Shown one piece after another: positions 1 to 11,884 of a stretch of 64,000 nucleotides of DNA. The stretch's first letter is position 1. Every line of letters starts with the position of its first letter. Source of the DNA: Prunella strophiata (taxonomy: Eukaryota; Chordata; Aves; Passeriformes; Prunellidae); assembly GCA_036583965.1 (NCBI GenBank), contig JAZBQD010000014.1, positions 5,736,191-5,800,190 of the forward strand, read 5' to 3'. The translations under genes and the position numbers were made by a program. Below the pieces are notes generated by a model that saw only the letters and a list, made by a program, of their open reading frames with translations, was not told the DNA's origin and made no database searches.

Positions 1-1889
1 TCCCTGTGCCAGACACGGTGACAGAGTGGGTGGCAGTGGTGGCTTATAACCAGAGATGACTGAGGTGCTTCCAGGAAGACTTATCTGATAGGAATAAGAG
101 GAGAAGACCTGCACAAGCAGAAGAACAACACTCACATGGGCCTCTGGCTGAGGATACAACCATTAGTCGAGAGCATTTCAGTCTTCCTACACCAGCTGGG
201 CTGGAGAAGCTGGGAGGGCTGAAGGCCATGCACAGCCTGAAGCTGGGTTGGAAATGCCTGATGTGGAGATGATTGTGGGAAGGGAGTCTCTCTGCTAGGC
301 AAGGCTTGGGGAGGATAAAAGCAGCCCAGGAGAAGCCACTGAGGCAAGGTGTCAGCCTGCTGCTAGCCCCTGATCTGGAGATGCCTTCATGGACAGGGTG
401 CCAGTTGCAAGAACTGTGTTTGCTTCCTGCCAGAGGGGAAGTCTAGGAAGCTGCTGGAATGCAGAAATCCCAAACACACAAGGGCTGCGTCACGTTTTGG
501 TGCTCGGAGAACTGGTGGCGAGGGTGAGCCGACTCCACCTGAGGATGTTGGGGATTTGTTCTGCATTGTCTGACTGAAATTGCTCTCTGTTAAACACCTG
601 AGAGAGGGTGCCTGGTGGGGCTGCAAAGGAAAATGCAGTTGGGGGTCATATGGTGTGAGCCAGGTGTGGGAATTGCACTGCACAGCTCTGCAAACAGAGG
701 CCTCACAGGAGAGCTGTGGGGGAGGGAGAGTCTGCAAGCTCTTACTTTGAGACAAGGAGCACAGCTCCCCAAATGTGTCTAAGGTGTAGAGATTCCTCCC
801 CTTACTGACTCATCTGAGACCAGAATGCTTAAAATAAATCAGAAATCAAGCTTACTCATAAATCAAGTTTAAAAAAAAACCAAATCCATATTTAGACACC
901 CAAATAATCTTTTAAGGATGCCTCTGGGTTAGCAAACAGTTTTTCTGCAAATCAAGCCACTTGTTTAAGTGGTTAAGAGTGACTTTAACAACAAACCTTC
1001 AAGAACCACATCTGAGAACCTTTGCCAGAAAGAACTGGCTATGAATCCTGCCTCATACACACAAATGGCCTTTTGAAAGCAGAAGGCAGCTTTACTTCCC
1101 TGTTACTCTGTGGAGCCAACATACTGTTTGACGTGCTGGAAGCCAGCTGGATAAATGAGAAATATTCCTATGCATTCTTAGAGAGTCTGTGCCTGAATTA
1201 GCTAAACCAGAACAGCCCTCTTGCCTGTGCTGGCTATGGATAAACAAAGATTGCTCTGCCTGTGGGGTTTCCCTGAGTAGCTGCACCAAGGCACCCACAT
1301 GGAAAAAGGGAGACAGCACTTTCCGAAAAGATGTTTTCAAATTAATGACTGAAAAATACAAAAGCAGCTGTTCCATAGCAATAAGGTGAGGAAGGAAGAA
1401 GCTGCTTGAATGTATTTAGAGACAGAAAAAGCCAGATAAGCAGATCGGTCTGCTCCATTGCTGTAAAGTAATTTTCTGTTTTCACTGAACTGATGTCAGG
1501 AGATTGTTTCAAACAAATAAGTAACATAATTGAAAGATAATGAATATAGATAGAGAGAATGTAGATTTGTCCAGAAAATATGGGTAGTTATTCTGCAGTA
1601 ATTCTACACACCCCCCCTGCTTTCAGCAGAATAAGCTTAAAATTCAAGTCCCACAGATCATTTTCTCCTGAGGAATGAGTCCTCCTGGCCAATCCCCAAG
1701 TGATTTAAATGCACATAAGTAAAGACACACAAGACAAATTACTGGGAAAGATCAGGGAGAATTACCCCTTTAGCTACAGCAGTGCTCAGCACAGCCCCCA
1801 TGCATCCACATACCTGCCCCAAAGCATAATCCCAGAGGCGCTGCTCTCCTCCTTGCTCTGCTGGTTATCCCAAGCCAAGCCACGTCTGG
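1..1889. other. Non-genic stretch, no feature identified
   Basis: I see no gene, CR1 tail or LTR here. The open frames are under about 125 codons, overlap on both strands, and encode nothing recognisable. A TATA-like ATAAAAG lies at 315-321 but has no CpG island or recognisable first exon around it. The part from about 820 to 1080 is A/T-rich and otherwise plain. Confidence 0.6.
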
Positions 1890-2360
1890 GAAGGTCCGGG
1901 TCATGCTGGGAACCACGGGGTACCTCCAGGGCTGCCTCTGCCCGGCTGTTCGCAAAGCCGCCGGAGGGGAGGGACGGGGGATCGCACCCCTCTTCTGCAC
2001 CGGAGGAAAAGATGACGTTGGGCAGGGGTGGCCGCTGCCCAGCTCGTTTCGGTGTCATGCGGGATGCGCATCATGCGGCCGCCCCCCGGCAGGTCCCGGG
2101 CGCTCCTCCCGCCCCGTCGGGGCCTCAGCACCGCGGACAGCGCCGGGAGCGGCGGGGACACACCGGGGACACACCGGGGACACACCGGGGACACACCGGG
2201 GACACACCGGGGACACCGGGAGGGCCCCAGGGCTGGGCCGCCCCCGGCCCGCGGCGGGGCCCGGCTGCCGGCGCTGACGTGCCGGTTGCCATGGCGAGCG
2301 CGGCGGCTGGAGAGGATGCTTTTCTCCCACGATGGTCGCCATGGGACCCCGCCGATTGAA
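1890..2360. promoter_or_regulatory. CpG island, candidate promoter
   Basis: CG dinucleotides are dense here and rare in the flanks, with NotI-like GCGGCCGC-type sequence near 2076 and many GC-rich boxes. A half cAMP-response element TGACGT sits near 2275. GTTGCCATGGCGAG at about 2286-2299 resembles one good half of the RFX X-box followed by a degraded second half. In birds such islands usually mark promoters of genes or long non-coding RNAs. No recognisable coding exon follows on either strand, so the transcript, if any, is unknown. Three short ATG frames at its 3' edge are discussed in the findings. Confidence 0.6.
2154..2217 (+). repeat. 11-bp G-rich minisatellite
   Basis: Five perfect tandem copies of GGGGACACACC run from 2154 to 2208, followed by a shortened sixth copy (GGGGACACC) at 2209-2217. 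Each unit carries a run of four G separated by a 7-base loop, so the plus strand fits the G-quadruplex rule of four G runs with loops up to seven bases. It lies inside the CpG island, where such arrays are often length-variable. The peptide-like repeats it yields in open frames are artefacts of the array. Confidence 0.92.
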
Positions 2361-2445
2361 AAGAAAGGAGCGAATGAATAAGAGGAGGGAGGTGGAGAGA
2401 ATATTTAAATAGTTTCCTCCGGGCATTTGTGCCTTCTTTCTTTTC

Positions 2446-2470
2446 TTTTTTTTTTTTTTTTTTTTTTTTT
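2446..2470. repeat. T25 homopolymer
   Basis: An uninterrupted run of 25 T lies just downstream of the CpG island. It is preceded by a C/T-rich stretch and followed by ordinary sequence. Read from the minus strand it is an A25 run, but no retrotransposon body or retrocopy is recognisable next to it. Confidence 0.95.
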
Positions 2471-2634
2471 CATTCCCATGTGGATACTGAAACTCAGACA
2501 GCCTGGTCTGTTCCCCTGCTTTGCCCCCGAGTTAAAATTCGCCACCTTTTTTATTTTTTGGGGAATGGCACTGGCACAATTTCCTTATGTTCTCTGTCAC
2601 GTACACTTTATTAAGCAAGTGGGAATAATAGCAG

Positions 2635-2659
2635 CCCCCCCCCCCCCCCCCCCCCCCCC
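2635..2659. repeat. C25 homopolymer
   Basis: An uninterrupted run of 25 C is bounded by GCAG and GAATC. Poly-C/poly-G runs of this length are rare in vertebrate DNA and can form an i-motif or G-quadruplex. Sequencing and assembly are error-prone here, so the exact length should be treated with caution. Confidence 0.93.
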
Positions 2660-3299
2660 GAATCTTAATCAGTCCTCTCTCACAAACATTTTTCCCACAG
2701 AATTACAACAGCTCCATAAATTGTATTACACTGCAAGTTTGAGGAAGGAAGGGATCATTTTAGTCCTGACAAACTTTCTGCCTGTGAACTTATCAGGAAA
2801 TTTGTTTAGAGTATGGATTTCTATTATTTCGGGATTTCTGACTTGAAATGCATTGGTAAACTGAACCAATAAAGGCTGGGTATTCTCCTCTGTATTCCCT
2901 CATTTTTCAGTGGAGAACTCCAAGTATATTTTTATAATTGTTTTTACTAGATGTCTTTAGTGGAGAAAAAGTACAGGTTTTTATTGAAAAATACTGTCAA
3001 GGAAGAAATAATCAATGTGTTTTTCCCCCCCCACTAATTGCAGTGGTATAGTTCAGTTTCCTATATTTTAGATTTTTAAGATACACTACTAACAGTGGAG
3101 TGTGTACCCTGGGAATCAGGTCAGAAACATAGAAAATAGACTAGGCTAGAAATAGGTAAGGTGTGGGCAGATTTTTTTGACTGAATGACATGGAGAGTGT
3201 CAACAAGAATTGTGTGTTCATCTTCCAATGGAAGAATTTAGAAGGGAGCATCAGATGAAGTGACCTGGCTCAGAACACGAAGAAGGGTATTAGAGGGGA
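2660..3299. other. Non-genic stretch, A/T-rich
   Basis: The sequence is A/T-rich with short T and C runs near 3018-3032. No repeat family or exon was recognised in it. Confidence 0.5.
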
Positions 3300-3397
3300 G
3301 TTCCTCAAAGTGTGGGTACAACCTCCTGGGGTTCCTTGCCAAAGGATGGTGTGGGTGCAGAATTTCATGTGAAATTGAGGAGAGATTGAACAAATGT
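3300..3397 (+). mobile_element. Possible old CR1 LINE 3'-region relic
   Basis: The order 'cttgccaaaggatggtgtgggtgcag' at about 3335-3360, followed by a segment ending in 'gagagattgaacaaatg', resembles the CR1 3' region in which a 'gatgttgtgg' box is followed by a 'gattagacaaat' box. No terminal 'tctgtgat' tail is seen, so the fragment is internal. The match is from memory and diverged; it could also be another old LINE. Confidence 0.35.
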
Positions 3398-4639
3398 TAG
3401 GAAAAATGCTAAATAGAACTGAAATCTCTAAACTAATAAAACATATTGTTTTCAGAAAATCATCTGAGCTCAGTGCATTGGAGGTTGGGAAAACTCCTGG
3501 AGAAAGGATTGTGCTGAGGTCCAGTGAAAGGTATTTTTATAAACAAACCAATATTTTATGAAGGAGCTGGGAGTGTGGCTTTTAAAATACACCTACAATG
3601 TGCCTTTGCCCTGTTAGAGAATGACAATAGTGATGGCAGCTTGGCTGTACACCAGCTTCATCACCAGGTACTTCACACAGTGTTTTTCAGATTGGTGGGT
3701 TTATTCCCAGCAAGCTGGGTTTTATGTTTGGGGTTTTTTTGTTTCTTTTTATCTTTTCCTCCCTGTGATTGTCAGTGTTAGAGGAAGATAATCTGAATTT
3801 TTGCCTACTTTCTAGCTTGGTTTTCCTGACAGTGCAGGAGGGTAAAGGAAAGTTGTCTGACATATGTGTTGGGGAAGTGTTTCCTAGGGAGATGGAAGCT
3901 GCCTGACTGACTCACACCTCAGTTCCTCCAGTTCAGGGGTGCCAAACTACCTTTGGCAGTTGTAAATGCACCATGTTTTGAAAGAAAACAACCCTGACAA
4001 TTGTTTTGGGGTTCACTTTCTCCTACTTGCCCCACAGACATAAGGATGAGGGCTTGAAGTATTTAGTGATACTAGTTTTTCATGGGCTTTGCTTACATTA
4101 TCTTCTCCAGTAGCTGTTGGATCAGTCAAGCCTTTATAGAGTTCCCAAACCACCCCTGTTATTTCAAATCTGATGTCAGTTGTTGCCAGAGCCACTGTTG
4201 CTGTTGACTATTTTGGAACTGCTTTTGCAGGGCAAAGTAATTTTCATTCAGTATTGATCTGATTTTATTGTGTGGGGGTTTTTTGACCAATCCTGGAAGT
4301 AAATATCAGATTTTTAAAATTTTTTTTTTACACCTATCACATTCCTGGTATTAAGGAAGCTTTTATTCCTGCCAATGAATCCAGAGACAAACCCAGACAG
4401 AGATGGCAAGTACCCCAACTGACACTTGACAAATGACAAAAAGGTTCACCACCAGAAAGTTTGCTGTGGGGAGAGGGAGCAGAGAAATAAATCCTATGAA
4501 GGGATGAGAGATAATATGTATGGAGTGTTGTGCCTTCTGTGCATTGGGATCATTATGGCTGAGTTACTCCCTGGGGTGCAACTCCACATGGAGTCTGCAT
4601 TTGCAGGGGCAGGCAGGAGGAAATCATTGTCATTTTTGC
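3398..4639. other. Non-genic stretch, no feature identified
   Basis: Plain sequence with T-rich patches near 3727-3760 and 4321-4330. No coding potential or repeat was recognised. Confidence 0.5.
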
Positions 4640-4712
4640 ACAGGGCTAGACTCTGATCTGGCCTTGATAGTCCTTATGGGTCCCTTCCAACTCAGGATAA
4701 TCTGTCATGCTG
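4640..4712 (+). mobile_element. CR1 LINE 3' end fragment
   Basis: The stretch holds 'tgggtcccttccaactcagg' followed by 'ataatctgtcatgctga', which is the avian CR1 3'-terminal signature: a diagnostic 'cccttccaact' box and then the 'attctgtgattctg' tail, slightly decayed. CR1 is the main LINE of birds and is normally 5'-truncated, as here. The orientation is plus because the tail is at the right-hand end. Confidence 0.75.
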
Positions 4713-7630
4713 AGTTTTCCCTTTTGTTCAGGAGGATCAGGCTCTAGGGCTAGGTACACCAAGGTCACCAGCCCCGGGGGGATGGAGGCAGATCTGGGGT
4801 TGCACCAGGAAAAGTTTGTCCTAATTCCTGCCTCTGTGGGTGCCTCAGAGGTGCAGTTCTGGATCCATCATTTAACATCTCTGGGCCAAAATCTGATCAG
4901 GAGAATCTGCACTGGGTTGAAGTGAAGCTGCTGCCCACTGAAGCCCCATGGCAAAGTCCAACCTGTTACTGGTTACATACATCTCCACTGGCTGTCCTGG
5001 AGCTGAATTTGGCTCAGAGCCTTGAGAACTTGGACCAGTGCATGAATGACTCCAGGTTCTCTAAGAATGCTGCATTTCAGCCTGGTTTTGTCTCAGGCAT
5101 GAAGCAAGGATCCCTCAGTGTGAATTGTGCCACTAAAGGGGAGCCCACCAAGAGCAGGGCTTTTTGTTTTGTTGTTTGTTGTTTTCACCTGTTTAAATCC
5201 CAACAGGGTTCAGAGAGTAGTGAGAAATGCCCCACAGCTGAGCTAAAACCATATCTTTTCTTAGCTGTGCTCAGTCTAAGGTCTGACCTTGCCCCTCTAG
5301 GGTCTGAGTACAGACATGTGGAAAGAAAGTGAAATTCTGGGATAACAAGCTCTGGGAACACCTTGCATGAGCTTGGTGTGGAAAATAGAACCTTGCCTGG
5401 AGGAAAGATGACTCACTCTCACTGGTGTTTGGGAAAGTAGGGGGATGTCTAGGTTTCTGTTCAATTAAAGCTTGTTATGAGCTTGCTTACTTTGCCTCCT
5501 CCCCAAGCATTGCTTGCAAAGCAGGAGTCACTGGCCCTTGGAGTGAAGATGCTGTACTGTGCATCCTGATGGATGTCATTCCATGTGACCTACATGCACA
5601 GAGAGCAGCTGGGATGAGTCAGATCTCTGTGGCTGAGGCTGCCACAGCTCCTGCATTCTTGAACTAAATGCACATGTTTAAAACAGAGCAGGACTGAGGT
5701 TGAACCATTCATTGCAAAGCAGCAGTAAGATCTGTAGCAACTTTAAAGAGGAACTCATTCCCTGGAGACGTTGATCCCTTGCCTCTTATTCAGAGAGAGT
5801 TTCCAATCATGTGGTGATGTCAAAGTCAGGCCAAGAGGCCTAAGGACAGAAAGGATTGCTGGCAATGCCAGTCAGGGAATCCTAAACAGGGAGGGAGCTA
5901 TGGCATCAGAAGGAGCTGTGACAAGCACAGGAAGTATGGATAATCCAGTGCTAAGGAAAACAGAGTCACAATTTATTGTTTCAGCCTGTACACACTCTTG
6001 GCTGAACACGACTGGTTTGATTGTTGGGGTGGCTACCTCCTGCCCAGCAGAACAAAATCTGTTCTACTTTCCTGATAGGGCCAGAGAACCCAGGATGGCT
6101 CAGATGTGGTCAGTGTAGTTTGGGGATCTTCTATAGAGCAGAACTGGGAATGTGAGCTTGCCTCAAACCAAACCAAAGCCAAACAACCCCCACCAAACCC
6201 CAAATTTATGAATTGCTCTCATCTGCCTACCTCCAGATAAGAAGCCTGGATCCCTGCAGGCTTCATGGCTCTCCTTGGGAGAACTGTCCCCACCAGAAGT
6301 TTAACATGCTTATCAATAGGCAGGATTAGCTCCCCACAGTGCCAAGCCCACTTTATAGCAGCTTCACCTGAGGGGCTGCAGAGATGGCAATTGGCTCTAC
6401 ATCCACACTGCAAAAGGAAATACCCTTCCCAACAGCAGATTGGCTTCCAAGGGATGTGGAGGGTGAGAGGAGTTGGTTTTTAGCTGCTGTGTTACATTCC
6501 CTTGGTCAGGTCAGGGTCATGTCCAGCCCTGAGTGTGTGCTCCAGCTTGGCACAGCAGCTTCAGGGGTCAGCCTGGCTCAGTGCCTCAGAAGGACAGGTA
6601 TTTAAACACAGAATCTTACCCCAAAGCTGTCTCTTGTGTCACACAGACCTGCTGCAGACATAAAGGCATCATCCTACCATGAACTGTCAGACAGTAGCCC
6701 TTAGTCCTCAGCCTCTTTCACCCAGCTAAGACTTTTACATAAAATTTTGCCCTGTGAGCCAAAAATGAACTAAGCATTGAGAGCTTGAGCTAAGGCTTGA
6801 GACCAAGCCTTCCTTGCAGTAGAGGTAATTGGTCTCTTTGGTGCTGAAGTGCTCTTCTCCTGAAAACAGAATGAGAGGCTTGCTATGTTGACAAGAGCAG
6901 TGGTAAAATAGATTGCCAAAATCTGGGCTAAATTCTGATGTGCTCTGTCTTATGCTTGGGGAAAGAAAAGCAAAAGGAAGTGAAATGGTAGAACTATGAA
7001 TTGAGCCCTTATCACCCAGGCCAATGTAGAGAACATGCTTCTCACTTGGCCTAGGGAAATTAAGAAATAGGGTTTCCTTGAAATTTTGAAATGTTACTCT
7101 TTTGAATAATCACCAAAATTCTGCATATAAAAATTCCCATAAACATTTTTACATGTCACATTTAATGCATTAGCTATTTTCAGGTATTTTTAAGAAAATC
7201 CTTGCCTTAGCTCATCTTTGGTGAAGGGGAGCAAGGGATCCCCCTAACTTTCTCATCTTATGTACTTTCCTTTCACGTGCTGTCTTTTTAAACACAAAGA
7301 CACTTGCCTATGCTGTGATGGAGTCTGTTCAGCAAATCTGGCATTGAGCTTGGGAATTCCATGTGCTCCAGCTGTCCTTGTTCACACTCTGATCAAGGCT
7401 GACTGCTGCTGATGGCTGGAAAACCAGGTCCACCTGTTCCCTCCAAAAGATGCAATAGAGTGGCTTTACAAGGAAAACACACCCAAGAAGTGCTGCAGGT
7501 GTGTTTGCTTTGAGCCTGATGGCAATCTCATTAAAACCATTAAAAAGGCTTGACTTCAGGAGGGAGATATTCTCCTCCTCTGGAGTCATCTGTTAAGTTA
7601 CACAAAGGGAACAAGGTCAGGCTTTATCCC
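4713..7630. other. Non-genic stretch with a possible ancient-repeat trace
   Basis: No gene is supported; a 136-codon frame at 4922-5332 has no domain, no homology that I recognise and no splice context. A short match to the ancient amniote repeat described elsewhere ('gggctaaattctgat') lies near 6926-6940. Nothing else stood out. Confidence 0.45.
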
Positions 7631-7634
7631 AAGT

Positions 7635-7712
7635 TGTTTACATAAATAACTTATTCCAGGGTTAATAACTAATGAGTCAGCTCTTGCAGAGCCCTAGAGG
7701 TCAAAGGGTTGC
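7635..7712. promoter_or_regulatory. Candidate enhancer: FOXA, HNF1, AP-1 and HNF4-like motifs
   Basis: Four strong-looking motifs sit within 80 bases. TGTTTAC at 7635-7641 matches the FOXA core. GTTAATAACTAAT at 7661-7673 matches 11 of 13 positions of the HNF1 palindrome. TGAGTCA at 7673-7679 is a perfect AP-1 site. AGGTCAAAGGGTT at 7698-7710 is a DR1-type HNF4/RXR-like site with one good half. This combination is typical of liver or intestinal enhancers. It is inferred from motifs only, and chance co-occurrence cannot be excluded. Confidence 0.3.
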
Positions 7713-8055
7713 TCATGACAACTGATAAACCACCCCTGAATGCTGCTCTCCCAGCATCCCTGACGATGCTGCTGATTGGCATATCGTGCTTATCCATCAG
7801 CCTTTTGTGGGCTGCTCATAAATGCCACATCACTGTGAATCTCAGCTAGCAAAACAAGCAACTCCTGTGTCAGAAAGCCAAGCACAACGTTTGGAAACTT
7901 GCTCCAATGATTTTTGGCACTTGCAGAACGCTCGGTTGGTGGATTGAATGTTGTGAAATGTATTTCTGGGGGAATGTGAGAGGTGCTCCAGCCACAAGGC
8001 TTCCTAATGTGATATTAGAAAGTCAACTTATTTTCTGGCTTAACATTACCATTGT

Positions 8056-8100
8056 AAAAAAAAAAAGGGAGGGGGGGAATGGGGAGAGGACAGGGAGGGG
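8056..8100 (+). repeat. A-run followed by G-rich tract
   Basis: A run of 11 A leads directly into a tract with runs of 3, 7, 4, 3 and 4 G at 8067-8100. The plus strand satisfies the loose G-quadruplex pattern. It has no clear link to a gene. Confidence 0.7.
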
Positions 8101-9179
8101 ACAACTTACTTATTTTATACAAAAATACAATAAATGACGGACAAGCCCTGAGAATGGACACCAGGCTTTGCCACATGTTGGCTGTTTTCCCCCCTCACCT
8201 CCAAATTTATTTTAAAAAATGGTTGTGAGGCCATTATACACATCTGTTATAAAAATGGCCATCACCTGTCACTCACTGGGGATACCAGATTTTCTTACTT
8301 GAAGAGATATGTTAATTTCTTTCCCCCACTGTGCAGAGAACTGAGGTTATTTGTGAAGCACTCCAGCCCTCAGTTTGATTCCTGTCTGGGAGCAGCCTAA
8401 ATGGAGTCACCCTTCGAAGTGTCAGCAGTGGCACTGCTGGGCTCAGACCTTTTGTCTTCCCTGGGTGAAGCAGTAGCTGCACACCTAATCCAGTGCCCAA
8501 GGGAGAATGGGATGGTGCAGGAAGGTGGGGGTGGCTCTGGGGACATCGGCTCTCCCCTGAGTCAGGCCCGGGGGGCAGTGAGGCTTTGGCAGGTGGTGAT
8601 CCCAGAGTGACCTCACAGAGAAGGGGTATTCGGTGTGGTGAGACCTGTGTCAGGATGTAAATTCCTCTCTGAGCATCAGCTGAGCATCCAGGTCATTAAA
8701 TCCTTTCTGGGACCGGTTCAGGTTTTACTCCTCCACCTGGGAGAGCTCACAGACATCTGTGGCTCTTAGGAGTGGCTCCAGCAGGGCCCTGGCAGCTCTC
8801 AGCTTGCCTGGGGGAAGGACAGAGAAGGATGCACATCACAGGGACTTCCACCTCTCCCCTATCTTCCCAATGGATTTTCACAATTGCAGCAGAGAAAATA
8901 CTCACGTGAATGAAACTGTACAAAAGAGAAATGTATTATTCCAAAGAGACAGAGAAAACAGTGGCCTCAGGGTGGTTATTGTCATTTACTGTCTATAGTC
9001 AGCTTGTTTTTGGGAAAACGATGTTCAAAGGGATCTTTTCTTTGTCCCAACTCCTTGGCCAAGAAGGTTCCACCATCAGGAATTTGACCCGAAGGGTTTA
9101 TGAACGAGAAGATAGATGCAGCAAAAATCTGTCAAGGCTGCACTTATGCTTCCTTAGTGGCACGTCACAGTAACTTTTC

Positions 9180-9430
9180 ACACATTCACCCAGACAAAAT
9201 CCCGCAGCAGTTCCGCACGATTCGTCTTTACCAAGCTCCCTGCATGAAGAGCGAAGCTCCCCGAGCTGCCCTCCCGCGTTCCGGATCGCAAATCGCTGCT
9301 GCCCTCCCGCGGCCCCGGCTCTGCGCGCCCGAGGATGCTGCGCAGCATCCCCGCACGGACCCTCTGCTCCGCAGGGAGAGCCCCCAGACACGGGCATCTC
9401 TGCACCGGCGCTTTCCAGGCCTCCTCCCAC
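9180..9430. promoter_or_regulatory. Small CpG-rich patch
   Basis: CG dinucleotides are clearly enriched compared with the flanks, with GCGCGCCC-type sequence at about 9323-9330. A perfect 18-bp palindrome lies at 9333-9350. No first exon or open frame of recognisable type is attached. It could be a minor promoter or a decayed island; it is shorter than a typical promoter island. Confidence 0.35.
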
Positions 9431-9885
9431 CCGGACACCTCAGTTTGAAGCTCCATTTTTTATATCAAAGAGCGGTAACAGCTTAACTGGGTTGGGCACT
9501 GCCCTTTGGAGGAACATGCTTCTCTCCTTGAGAGGTTGGTGAAGTTTAGACTGTCAATGAAGAGTCATTGAATCTGTGCAGTGACAGTCCCAACCACGAC
9601 CAGGTTTCCCTGAAACACATTTTTGTCCTGCATTTGCCTATTAGGCCTTCCCAGTGACTGGTTGGAGGAGGTGGTGACTCTTCAAGAGGCCGTGTTGTCT
9701 CATTTATCTTCCCTATCTCACACAATTACACTCATTTCTGGCAGCACCAAGGGTCAGAAATGCCTGCATAATGAGACTTCAGGAAAGGAGAATTATTATT
9801 GAATGTATGTTGAGACAACAGCAGTTGCAGATTAAACAAATGTGCTGTGCTGGGTGACAGCTGGGGAGGTGGTGATGTGTTACAT

Positions 9886-9987
9886 GGGGCTAAATTCTGT
9901 AGTAAGTTTAGGTCTGGAGTAACCACCCTGAAAAAAGTCAAGTAGCTTTGGTCTGACTCCAGTGTATTGGAGAGCAAAACTGGCCTT
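9886..9987. repeat. Relic of an ancient amniote near-palindromic repeat
   Basis: The segment opens with 'ggggctaaattctg', passes through 'ggagtaacc', and closes with 'gactccagtgta' and 'agagcaaaactggcc'. These parts appear in this order in an old interspersed repeat that I recall as abundant in turtles and crocodilians and present as relics in birds. The left and right ends are imperfect inverse copies of each other. I cannot name the family with certainty. Confidence 0.4.
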
Positions 9988-11884
9988 GCAAATATGTGGA
10001 AAAAGTGCAGCAGATGAAGAGCTTTAGAAAAAGCTCAGTCAAGAAAGGGTTGGTCAAAGCTGGTGGATTTCATTCTATCTTCTCTTTTCTGGTATCATTT
10101 CTGGATCTGGGTTCTCATACCATACTTCTCTATTTTTAGAGGGATTTTTGGATTTGCTCTTGTAAAAGAGGCCTGGACTCTGCTCCCATACTGTTGTATG
10201 CCTGCCTATTTCAATGAAGTTCAGCTCTACTTGAGCTTTTATAGGCAAGAAAAAAAAAATAATTGGTCTTATTGTAGCTGAGCACCAGGTGAGTCACATC
10301 TAGGTTCAACAGACACCCTGAATGCTGTGAACAGAAAGACTTGGGGCTGACTTCTGTCCTCATACACAAACCCTGCTGGCATCAACATCTGAGGGTAAAA
10401 TTTGGCATCTCTTGCCTCTGTCTGTCCCTCAGCTTTGTAGTTGGTGCTGGCTTTGAGAACAGAGGCTAAATCTCACTGCTGGCAGCCTTGTGCTGGGGCC
10501 ACAGCATAAATTACCTGTCCCACCTCACCTCTTCCTCCAGGCCCTACATATGCTGATGGAATTCAGCACAATGATGGTGCTATTTCTCTTCTTCCAAACC
10601 AGGACCATGAAGGAACACCTCTGCTGGTACCAGTCTTGGTTTGAAAATGAACCCAAGCTTCGCCCAAGTTGGTGGTGCTGTGTTGGTTTGTGCAGCTGGG
10701 CTCTGGAGCACTGAAGTTATGGGAATTTTAAAATTCTCAGGAAAGGATAAATGGAGGCAGATATCTCTCCCTGCTGTTATTACTGTCTGACCTTTTTTCC
10801 TTGTACATTCTCCAGTGTTTCATTTAGCACGGGTGCAATTCAGAGAAGAAGAAGGAAGGAAATATTCTTAGTGGGCTCTTTTGTGAAATTAGGTAGATTT
10901 GGTGATTTTTTTTCCCCCATGGACAACTGTAGATTCAGCACTGTGGACTTTATTCTCTCAAAGTGTTCAGCCCTCCCTTAAACTGTGAACTTGGCTTAGA
11001 AAACGTAGTGTTTACACCTGAGTGAGGTTAAATCCTACCTTTCCACTTGTACTGGATGGTATATTTTTTAGGGCAATAGGCCTGAAATCTGTGTAGAGGC
11101 ACATGGCCTGTCAGATATGAATCTCTGTAGATGGAAAGGATGGATAATCTTATTGGAAGAGGGTTGAAAATGATGGTGCTTCTGAAATAGATTGGTCCCA
11201 AGACACTGCTGTGTTGTTCTATCCAACATCAGTACATTGTCTGTGTTCTTACCCTCCTTGGACTGACCTGCAGCCACGTTTCCAGCTTGGAAAGACAGCT
11301 GATAAGTGTATTTAGGGGGCAATGCTGATTTTATAAACAAGCTGTGAAGCCCATGGTGAGTGTCTTTCAAGATCTAGACTGAGTAATTGAATGGGTGCAG
11401 GTCTAATCAAGTTGCCCTGCTCTGGGCTGGAGGTGGCTGCCTGCAGCAGGGTGATGGATGTGATTCAGTTGTGCAAGCCCTGTTTCTGAAGTGCTGAGCT
11501 AATGAAATGTCAGTGGCAGTGATGGACTGAGTTAGAGGCAGATGGGATTTTGAATCTGCTCCTGCCAGTGCTCTCCTGTTATCTGCAGTGAATCATGCAC
11601 AGCTGTGCCTGCTGGAAGATGAGCTCTGGGGTCTGAGCTAAAAAAAGGAACAGTGAGAAGTTCTCAGCTCCTGCTCTTCAGGCAGGAGAAATTTTTTTTT
11701 ATGTGGTAAGTGAAATGTGCTGCTTTGTGCTAAGTTACTCAGAGAAAGGAACAGAATACAACTCTTACTTCTTTTAATGACTCTTTGCATGAGAGCCAAA
11801 GCCTGGCAGCCTGAGAATAGGAGGTCTAAACACTCCTTCAGTCTTCCAAATCACAGAAATATAAGTCTCTTAAAAATGCCCCAG
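9988..11884. other. Non-genic stretch, no feature identified
   Basis: The open frames are all 100 codons or fewer and unrecognisable. A short T run lies near 11691. No repeat was recognised. Confidence 0.5.

Noticed and set aside
1709..2381. Frames of 216, 124 and 117 codons through the CpG island
   Set aside because: GC-rich sequence has few stops and the 11-bp array supplies the repeated Gly-His-Thr residues. No domain or splice context is present.
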